This document shows positions 1-9,700 of a stretch of DNA of 64,000 nt, piece by piece. The stretch lies in contig NC_087258.1 in assembly GCF_037042905.1 (NCBI RefSeq), positions 5,496,501 to 5,560,500 on the forward strand, read 5' to 3'. The notes under the pieces were generated by a model, which saw nothing but the letters and a program-made list of their open reading frames with translations, searched no databases and had not been told where the DNA came from. Within the stretch, counting starts at the first letter, position 1, and each line of letters begins with the position of its first letter. This stretch comes from Lytechinus pictus (lineage: Eukaryota; Echinodermata; Echinoidea; Temnopleuroida; Toxopneustidae). The position numbers and the translations under genes were made by a program.

Positions 1-880
1 TGGAATAGAAATCAACCTTGTTATCGTTCTTTAGAGTTAGCTATGTTTAAAGTATGAAAATTGTTGTCAAAATTGCAGTCAGATGTAAAAATTATTCTTG
101 TCATCAAAGCACTATTATCTTGATCATGACCATTATTATTTACTGTCATTATCATCATATGATTACAACACATTACCAATACATAATGCTATTTTTCATA
201 ACTGATGTATTCTTTGTTTGAATTTCTTGATAATGGTGACAATTACAATTGATGACACTGCTAGTACACTTACTACTGCTGCTGCTACTGTTACTGGTGA
301 TTGGTAGTATTGACCATTAGTGTTATTAAATATAATATTAAAAAAAACAATTGAAACATTTATAATTACTTATTTAAAACAAATGAAAGTACAAAATACA
401 AAATGCCTTGAAAAAGCCTTGAAAATGCCTTAAAATTTTAAGGCTCAAAATCCTCAAGGCCAAGGCTTTGAAAAAGTAGCTAGGCATTAAGGCGCCTTAA
501 GGCCAAGGCCGAGCATCAAGGCACTACAACACTGATTAGTACTAGGCATTAATTAGACAGGTCCAAATTTGAGGTAAAGTTAATGCGCTAGCCTAAGCTA
601 GGAGCTAGCCCTACCCTAGCACATGTCTTGCCATTAATGGCAGCTAGTTTATTAAGTGTTTAAGAATTTGATATATATATATATATATAGATCTAAGCCT
701 ATAAGACCTATGTAACTATGTAAGGGTACCGGTAATTTGACGATGCTAATTCATTCTGAGCAACGTGAATGCTTACGATCGGCAGTGGTCGAGACCTAGT
801 CCACGCGCATGCGTACTCTCAATCCGAAGACGCAAGTCATGAATATTCATATGTCGGTACAGAACTCGGTGGGAAAAATA
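1..880. other. Non-coding AT-rich sequence with a GCCTT/AAGGC cluster
   Basis: No coding exon recognised. Between about 400 and 530 the words GCCTT and AAGGC recur about a dozen times in both orientations, separated by A-rich spacers, then CACTACAACACTGATTAG. A short (TA)n lies at 667-688. Confidence 0.5.
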
Positions 881-885
881 ATTTC

Positions 886-1070
886 GCGGCCCGCGTTCGA
901 TTCCCGGCAGAGACATTTTTTCGGCATCACCAATTTTTCCAAAGGGTAGATAGCTCTGGGGAAACTTGATTTAAGCTACGCCTACCTTTGTTCTCTTCAT
1001 CCATTTCTTTACAATATTTAAATAAAAAAGAGTTGCCAAAAGCTGTTGTACATGTATAACTTTACACATA

Positions 1071-1076
<6 letters not shown>
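886..1076 (+). mobile_element. tRNA-derived SINE, 5'-truncated copy
   Basis: Carries the 3' half of the tRNA-like head (B box CGTTCGATTCC at 894-904, end CAGAGAC at 914), then the family body: TCGGCATCACC, AGCTCTGGGGAA, AAGCTACGCC, TTCTCTTCATCCATTTC, GAGTTGCC, TGTATAACTTTACAC. It is followed directly by (TA)n at 1076-1110. Same family as 14106-14356, 14446-14578 and 24954-25226, in the opposite orientation. Confidence 0.8.

Positions 1077-1110
<34 letters not shown>
1076..1110. repeat. (TA)n microsatellite
   Basis: About 35 bases of uninterrupted TA dinucleotide, joining a SINE 3' end on its left to the interspersed repeat on its right. Confidence 0.95.
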
Positions 1111-1111
<1 letters not shown>

Positions 1112-1800
1112 CTCATGAGAAAGAAATTAATGCGAGCGCAAAGCGCGAGCTGAATTTTTTTTAGTACTGACAACAGGAAAAAGGGCCCCGTTTAGGACTG
1201 TTTGTAGTGACTTATGAGGAGGATACATATCTCACTACACAGATAATGCGAGTGCCGATAGTGAGCTGAAATTTCTTTCTATTCTGACCTAAAAGCTTGA
1301 TATTCTAAGCATTTTTCAATGATTAAGATGGGTATCTACACGAACAACAGATGCGAGCGCGAAGCGCGCGAGCTGAAAATTCGATCTGAAAGAATTGACA
1401 GTTTAATGGACGTTTTTAATTAAGAACAAGATATATATCCAATAAACGACTATTGCTAATCGAAGCGGTAATTCTTTTGAAGTTTAGAACTGAAAACGAG
1501 ACATTCTGTTCACCTATTTAATCGTGAAAAGTATGGGTTTTGCTAACGAAATGATGCGAGCGCAAAGCGCGAGCTGAAATTTTTTATATTGCAATCTGAA
1601 AAGCGGACATTTAGAGCACGATTTTGAATAAAGAGCGAGTTGTGTATCTCGATCTCGCTTTCCGATTACTGTGTAAACATTAAAATCTTTTTTTTTTGCA
1701 CATCGGGAATTATTGGGGGGGGGGGGGGGCAAAACAATATGTTTGCCCACCCAATATTTTCATTGGTGGGGCGATCGCCCCCCCCCTGCCCCCCCCCCCA
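1111..1800. repeat. Interspersed repeat with GCGAGCGCAAAGCGCGAGCTG blocks and oligo-G/C end
   Basis: Starts GACTCATGAGAAAG beside (TA)n and ends in G and C runs around CCCACCCAATATTTTCATTG and GGGGCGATCGCC. Blocks like GCGAGCGCAAAGCGCGAGCT recur near 1130, 1240, 1350 and 1556. The same element lies inverted at 38146-38860, including the ATGAGTCA end, the CCTGTTTTCAGG region and the GGCGATCGCC/CAATGAAAATATTG end. No ORF of note. Confidence 0.75.
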
Positions 1801-1802
1801 GA

Positions 1803-2440
1803 ATCTGCTTCTTTATATGCAGCTGATAGAAAAAGAAGTACTCTTTTGTCTACAAGTAGTTTTTAGACGATTTAAGTGGCTTCCTTTACAGCGGAAACAG
1901 CTTTCTGCCTTAATAGGGGCTCCAAAATGGCAGATTTTCCCATAAATAGGCAAAATACGGAAAAGGGGTGTGTAACTCCGGCAGCCCCTCCGTGTGGTAG
2001 AGGCTTCGATGCCCCAGCACTGTTTTTTACATGTTTAGCTGATAGAGAAAAGCCTACTATTTTGTCTTCAAGTGCCTTCATGACAATAAAAGTGGTTTTA
2101 CTACATAGCAAAAATGTTCTTTTTGCCTCAATGGGGCCTCAAATTGGCAGATTTGTACATAAATATACAAAATACTGAAAATGGCTGGGTGACTTTGGCA
2201 GCCCCCTGAGCGAGAAGGTTGCCAGCACCTCTTTATTTCTAACAGATAGATAAAAGGTAAACTCCTTTGTCTTAAAGTGCTTTAAAAATGAATAAAAGAG
2301 GGTTTACTACATAGTAGAAATGCTATCTGCCTTAATAGAGACTTCAAAATAGCAAATTTTCCAAGAAATAGAAAAACTTCGGAAAGAGGATGGGGTGCCT
2401 TTGGCAGTTCCCCCCGGGAAAGCGTTTCGGCCAATGAAAC
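1803..2440. repeat. Tandem repeat, about 210 bp unit, three degenerate copies
   Basis: Landmarks CAGCTGATAGAAAAAG (1819), TAGCTGATAGAGAAAAG (2036) and TAACAGATAGATAAAAGG (2241) are spaced 217 and 205 bp. Each unit then has a CTTTTGTCT, AAGTGCTT, a CTGCCTTAATAG-like word, CAGATTTT and GGCAGCCCC. Three frames open on both strands reflect the repeat. Confidence 0.75.
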
Positions 2441-3440
2441 CTATCAAAGAATTTACAGTTTAAAGAAATTAGAAAAAAATGAGTTTGAAGAAAGAAAATG
2501 GAATATGGTTGGGATCAGATTATATTCCCAGTGAACAAGAAATGCTAATTGATTCATGCAGCGTTGGTTCTCAAACTAACGGCACTACAATATTGTGAAA
2601 AGTAGCCCATATATGGTAGTTAAAACATATCTGAAATGTTTAAAAATATTGCCAAAATCTTCATTTTGTTATGAATAACGAATATTTAGTCCCACCGTAG
2701 TTATTTAGAGCGCCTCATGTTTAACAACACAAAATCACTTTATCGTATCAGTTTTTTTCATATCTACTTGAGATGGAAGTGAATATTGGCCATGAGTGTA
2801 TTCCTATTTTGAAGGTTTGATATCTAAGTTTCACTTTTAAATGTTACTGTAACGTTAGAGATGTCACCAAGCAACATTTTGATACATGAATGACGTATTT
2901 ATGGCATATAAAAGTGGAGATATGGCAACTTACATTTCACCTTACCCTTAAAGGTTACTGATTTTATTTTTTCAATTTTTTGCTATTTTACATCGCTCTT
3001 TAAATTCGACTGTAGAAAAAAGGTGATACCACAATTTGAGACTACTAACTACCTAGCCATGATCTAGAGGGTCCATACTACAACCCTATGGTTTCAAACC
3101 TTTTCTGTGGTGTGGGCTGTACGAACTCCTTAAATAGGGCCCCTATGAGATTTTGCTCCGGACTACTGCTGTCCCTGCTTTATGACGGGTTAACTGTCAT
3201 TGTTAAGTGGGCCTTTTTTTATTGTAAAAGACGTTAAAGATTTAGCGTAGGTATACTACGTACGCAGATCCCCTTTTGGCTACAATAATATTAGTTATCA
3301 TTAAGATACGTTCCTTCAGAGTCGCTGAATTTCAAATTGCATGTTTTCCATGTTTGCTACCTGCATACACCACGAAAGAGGAATAGTGGCTCCTTTTGAC
3401 CAATCCACGTTTGTTACATCCGTTGTATCTATTCAAACAG
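2441..3440. other. No gene recognised
   Basis: AT-rich sequence upstream of SRCR exon 1. I found no SRCR exon and no signal-peptide exon with a phase-1 donor here. Confidence 0.5.
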
Positions 3441-3770
3441 TTCCTTCTGATGGAGATATCCGATTACAAGGTGGTACACTTACAATTGAGGGTCGCGTCG
3501 AGACATTCTACAGAGGAAGATGGGGGTCCGTCTGCGCCTCGAACTGGGGGGCCACTGAAGCTTGGGTTGTTTGTCAGCAGTTGGGGTTTAAACCCCGTAC
3601 AGGATTCGCAGTCAGTGGTGCTGGATACACGTCGGGTATTGGCCGCATGCACCTTAACAATGTCTCCTGTCAAGGACAAGAATACCACATTGATGAATGC
3701 GTCAGCAACAACGTGTTTGAATTGGGCAGTTGTGGGGATGATGGCTATGCTGCCGTCTATTGCCCATTGG
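3441..3770 (+). CDS. SRCR exon, domain 1
   Basis: Acceptor ATTCAAACAG ends at 3440 and donor GTAAGT starts at 3771; exon length 330 with two leading bases and one trailing base of split codons (phase 1-1). The domain runs from GDIRL through GRVETFYRGRWGSVC, VVCQQLGF and DEC to AAVYC. All six group A cysteines are present, and the sequence NVS before the third cysteine is a potential N-glycosylation site. The reading frame stays open upstream to an ATG at 3341, but that extension is not hydrophobic and does not look like a signal peptide, so I treat 3441 as the splice boundary. Confidence 0.88.
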
Positions 3771-6700
3771 GTAAGTCAACCCATTGACTTTACTGAATTC
3801 TTAAATCCTATTATGCGTCAAAGTGACAACATAGCTTCAGTATGAAACTGGAACAAAAAACCGACGCTGGGCGGTAGGCACGGCGGTACATGTGTAAGTT
3901 GTTAAAAAACCCTAAATCATTGGAACATTTTTTTATTACCCTGTGTACGTTAAGCATTAATCACACGTTGCTGACTTATCATTATTATGATTTCACTATG
4001 ATCAATGTCTACTATTTTTCAAAAACAGCATTTACATCTTTCCACCTCTTTTGTCTTGCCAGGTCATGCAATAACGTAATAAGGGTGCCCAAACACTGAA
4101 GTAATATAAAAAAGCAGGCGCAGATCCAATGGGGGGGGGGGGGGGGGAGGGGCGAGCCGGCCCCCCTATTTTTTGGCAACCAAAAAAAAGTCCTTTTATC
4201 TTGATAGAAACGCAGAAAAAAAGTACGAACGGGGTATTATACCTAAGTTTAATTTACAGCCTCGTAACAGCCGGCCCGATCCCAGACCAATTTGCAGTGG
4301 CACCACATTCTGTTAGTTAAAAAAAGGTAGGTAAACCACGCTACCCAAACTGCGCGCATCAAGACATTCTCCTGCACATGGGTCTCCTGCACTCCATCAA
4401 CGGCCGATTAGCTCGATAGGAGGATTTATGTGCACAAGTAGGCTGTAATACAGTATTTTTAAAAATGCTTAAATTTTCCTTTTTTCAGAATGGAATATCG
4501 AAGAGAAATAGGAAAAAATAATCATTTTCATATGATGACAAAATGTCTTTACAATTTCCCCGGGTGCTTGGTCTGAACAATAATTTTCAAAAAATCGGCT
4601 CGTGCTAGGTCTAAATCTCATTTTTTTCACTCGCACTTCGCGCTCGCATGAAATGTTTAGTTGTATACCTATTCTGTATATGATTACCAAAAGTGCTGAG
4701 AATGTCAATTTTTTAGGTCAAAATGTCATAAATTTTCAGCCCACACTTCGCGCTTGCATTTTTTGATTGTTGAAATATGTATTGTTTTCATGGGTAACTG
4801 CAAACAGTTCTTACGGTCTGTTTTCCATCAGGCCAGAACGTATATTGAAAATTTCTGCTAGCGATTCGCGCTCGCAGTAATTATTTAGTTACATACACAG
4901 CTTGTTCACGATCACAATCATTGCCCAGAATGTTCAATTTTCAGGACAAAATACATGAATTTTCCATAAAAAATTAGCTCGCGCTCGTACTAGTTAATTA
5001 AGGCTTATATATGACATTATTTATTTATGTTTTGTGAGAATAAAGCTAAGAAGTGACTGTTAGGACTACCCCTTCAAAGAAACAAACAAAAATCAACTTT
5101 GAGCTGCCGATCGGGGAAAATATGGGTAAAAGATTTTCGGCCCCCCCCCCTATTGGCAAAAGCTGGATCCGCTCCTGAATAGGGTATATATTTCGCTAGG
5201 AAAAATACGTATTTACGGTCTAATTTGTGATTTAAAGACTAAAATGCTTTATTAAGGATGTACTTTTTGTTTGCGCCAACACTGCCGACTACGTGTTTAG
5301 GGTCCGATTTGAGTGAAGTGTGTGGGGTGGTACTAAACCCAATAAAGGTAAAGCCCGACGTCCGTGGCATAACAATTAACATGATTAAGATATCGTTGTA
5401 CTTGTTTATGGGGTCAATTCAGGGAATACTTCTCAAGGGTACCGTTTTGTTTCCAATACTTTTAAGGGTAGGGTTCCACACGCCAATACTTGTTCAGGGG
5501 TGCATTTTCTGAACATGAAAAATACTTCTCTAGGGTGCTTTTAGACTATCCCATGGTCAATCATGGTATCCACCCGTCAATGGAAGTTTAAATTAAATGT
5601 ATGTATTTAATTGATTCCGAGAGTAATAGTGGACACAATGCCTTTTCTATGAACAGATAAACGTTGTTTCTGCTCTGCACTCGCACGAATTTCGCAACAG
5701 CTAGAACTGCGATTTAGTTGACCTAAAATTGTCATGTTTGTCTAATACCTTTCTTTCAAGATCTTCAAGATGGGGATGTCCGACTTGTGAACGGTGTTGG
5801 TCCAAATGAGGGTCGGGTTGAAATATTCTACGGTGGCGAATGGGGGAGTGTGTGTGATGACAGGTGGGACGATGTAGACGCTCAGGTAGTTTGCAGGCAG
5901 TTGGGTTATAGAACAGACGGTGCAGCGGCTACAACGTTAGCTTCGTTTGGTCGGGGTCCTGATGCAATACATCTTGATGAAGTCGAATGTAGTGGAATTG
6001 AAGCTCGGATGGAAGACTGCAGCCGCAATGGCTGGGGTGTCAACGACTGTACGCACTACGAAGACGCAGGAGTTGTGTGCTCTGGTAGGTGAGATCTTCG
6101 CCAATCAGAGAAGGGGTCGCTATGTACGACCCAAGTTTCAATTCTCCAATAATCCAAGTAATGTTCAATTAATATATATATATTTTTTTTAATTGTCACA
6201 TCGCTCAATTATGATTTCGTAGTCTTGGAAAAAAGTCGCTTTATGTTCATTGCTCAGACAAATATTTTTCCAATTTTTATTTTACAATTTTGTCTGGTAC
6301 CTTCTGCTATTTCTTTGAAGAATTTATGGAATATTGAACTTGGTAGAATAATTTTCTGTCGATAAGCCAATGGGTTCAGCATCTATTAATCTTGAAAGCA
6401 GATTAATACGTAAGATCAACATTTTGCTGGAATCGGTGGACAAAAGGCCCCCTATTGAAAAGTGGAAATGGTTTGGTTTCATCCATTTTACATGAACTTA
6501 CCGATGGTTATTTTTCATCGGAGCTAGATTATGGCAGTCAAAGCATATGCATCCCCGACTCATTGGTGGCGGAAGCAAAAAAAATTTTTTGGGGGCCACC
6601 TAAATTTAGGGGGGGGGGACGCAGGAAACAAAATTGACAAGGGAAAAAAGGGTTATCAACCAAAATTTTAGGAGGGGACCACAACAAAAATTTAGGGGTG

Positions 6701-9700
6701 GGGTCCACCTGAATTTAGGGGGGGGGGACGCAGGAAACAAAATTGACAAGGTGGAAAAAAAAAGGTTATGAACCAAAATTTTATGAGGGGACCACAACAA
6801 TTTTAGGGGGAGGTCCACCTGAATTTAGGGGGGACGCAGGAAACAAAGTTGACAATAAAAAAAAGGGTAATCAACCCAAATTTATGGGGGGACCACAAAA
6901 ATAATTTAGAGGGGTCCACCTGAATTTAGGGAGGGGGACGCAGGAAACAAAATTGTCATGCAAAAAAAACCAAAAAAAAAAACCGGTTATCAACCACAAT
7001 TTTAGGGGGGGGGGGGGCCACAAAAAAGTTTTTTAGTGGGGTCCACATGAATTCAGGTGGGGACGCACGAAACAAAATTGACAATAAAAAAGGGTTATCA
7101 ACCACAATTTTTGGAGGGGACCACAACAATTTTAGGGGGGGCACCTGAATTCAGGTGGGGATGCTCGAAACGAAATAAAACGGTTATCAACCAAAATTTT
7201 GGGAGGAGACCACGAAAATTTTAGGGGGGGGTCCACCTGAATTTAGTGGGGTGGGACACGCAGGAAACAAAATTGACAAGCAAAAAAAAGGTTATCGAAG
7301 GTTATCAACACAAATTTTAGGGGGGACAGGACCCCCCGTACCCCCCGCTTCCGCCGCCTATGCCCCCACTACCACGCAGTAAGAAGCATATACAAAAAAT
7401 TGTACTCACGACCACACATTACTTATTCTGATGAACGAATCACCTAAGCCATATGACCTAGAAAATAGAGAACATTTATTTCAGGAAGGCCCCAGATAAT
7501 GGGGGTCGGAAGTGTGTTACAAGATTGTCAATAGATGCTATAGGCTTTCGTTTTAAGTGGCAAGGGCTATTTCCAATTAATGTCTATCTACACCTCTGAT
7601 ACTGAATACTCAAGGAATTGATACATATTTTCTCCTCCCTTGTGCATTTTGAACCGCTCTTCTTGTAACATTTGCGGCACTTTGGAGCACCTTCCTATTC
7701 CTTTCAGTAAATTACTGAAAAGTGTCCATCTCTCCGTGATTTTTCATTTGAAAAAAAAAATGATGAAATTTTATAACATGACAGAGAAGGGGGAGGAGAG
7801 GACTTCATCATAAGAAAACAAAATGTCATTGATAAAAGAATGCCACCACTTTTGAGTTATCTACCCATTATGATTCCGTTAAGGTTCGCTCGCTATTCTA
7901 CAGTGCGTTTCAAAAAAAGTTTACACTTAGAAAAAATCCTGTAAAATTTTACATTTGTAATATCCTGCAGATTTTTCCACATTCTAACATTAGTACAGAT
8001 CCATTTAAGCAAATGACGATATACCTGTCGAAAAATACTTCCGCTTGAGTGAGCACCACTTTTGAAAAGTTAGTGAAAAATGATTTGCGCAGAACTTTGA
8101 AATAGCCTATGCAAATAAAAGTAACCTTAATCATGAAGATCACGTGGAATTTAGCTAGTAAAATTGATTTGAAGATATCTTTTACCTTTTTTTAACTTGT
8201 TTCCTTGCCCAAAACACTTCGAAGAGTGCATTGCACCCCATCCCACTCCCCCACCCACCAAGGCCATCGTGACGATATTTGCTTTGCACTGAGCTGTGAT
8301 TTACATGAAATGGCTAAGGCTTGATTTTTATTTTGTTAATCATCGTCAAGCTTGGAAAAAGTGTGGAGAAACAAGTATTAAATGAAAAATGAAATGTAAA
8401 CCCATTTTAAATGATAAAAACGTAGTGATAAAATGCTGGAGATGTCTGATATAAGTTTTTTTTCAGATTCAGTTAAGTCCTCAGATCCAGCTGGCACAAA
8501 AAGGGTATAGGTTGTGCTTACTAAGTGTTGAAATTTCAATTTGGGTGGCAAAATTGTTACAAAATGCTTGAATGTATCCGTTTTATTTCAATTGACTAGA
8601 AGTGCAAGGGAATTTTATGAGAAATGTTTCGCAGGGTAAGTTTGATTTCGCCCTTTCCCCTTGACACAGCGTGAAAACCAGCATTTCTGCGCAAACAGAT
8701 TTCTGCGAGCTTTACAAAAATGGACAGTGCTCACTCAAGTGTAACATTCTGTCAAAACTTTTACTTTCATTGGATAGATGAGACCCAACCCAAAGTTATA
8801 TTTGAATAAATTACCCACATGTTTTATAATTTTTAATTCCCAGGGCTTTTTCAAAGTGTAAACTTTTTTTTGGATACGCACTGTATTGATTCATTTCACA
8901 ACTGTCAAGATTGCCATACTTGTCGTGGTTTTTGTTTGCTTCCCCATATCTATGTATGCCTTACAACATTTTATTTTTTAATTTTAAAAAGAAAATAATT
9001 TGTAGTCCTACTGTTTTATTCAAAGTTCACCGGGAAGGTGATGTTCGACTGGCTGGTGGAGCCACCACAAACAAAGGTCGAGTGGAGATCTACACTAATG
9101 GCCAATGGGGAGTTGTATGCAATCATATGTCTTTGAGCTGGACCGATACTGACGCTGCAATCGTTTGTCGACAGCTTGGAATGTACAATAATGACAGTGG
9201 GGAAGTCATCGACAGTATCGCTGACCAGCGTGTAGGTCCGGTACACATAACTGACCTTAACTGTGACGGCACAGAGAAGAGACTGGACGAGTGCAGAAGC
9301 AGCAGCAATAACGCTACTTACTGTGCAACTAGTGATGTTGCCATGGCCCGGTGCATAAGTAAGTTTAGGCCTACACTAGTTCATTATAGTGAATAAAACT
9401 TACAAGAGACTCTTGGATCTAGGATCTTGTAATGGGGAGGGGAGGTAAGATTTCTTCAGCATTGTCAAAATGCGAGATAGCCTAATGTCCTCCTATCCCA
9501 TAATAGTTAACTTTGTTCAAAATATCAGATGCTTTACATAATTAATATGAAGAATGAAGTGTGAATATGTTTTCATTTCTGCTAGTAAAACCCAAATATT
9601 TGGGTCCATGTTAGGCCAAATTGTTCTGGTACAATTCGAATCGGCCATACTGGGTACCATCCAGCCCAGCCCAACTTTTTAGGAATTTTACCCACTACTG

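Noticed and set aside
3341..3440. SRCR gene starting at the in-frame ATG 3341
   Set aside because: The extension has no hydrophobic signal peptide, and a good acceptor at 3440 matches the phase of all other SRCR exons.
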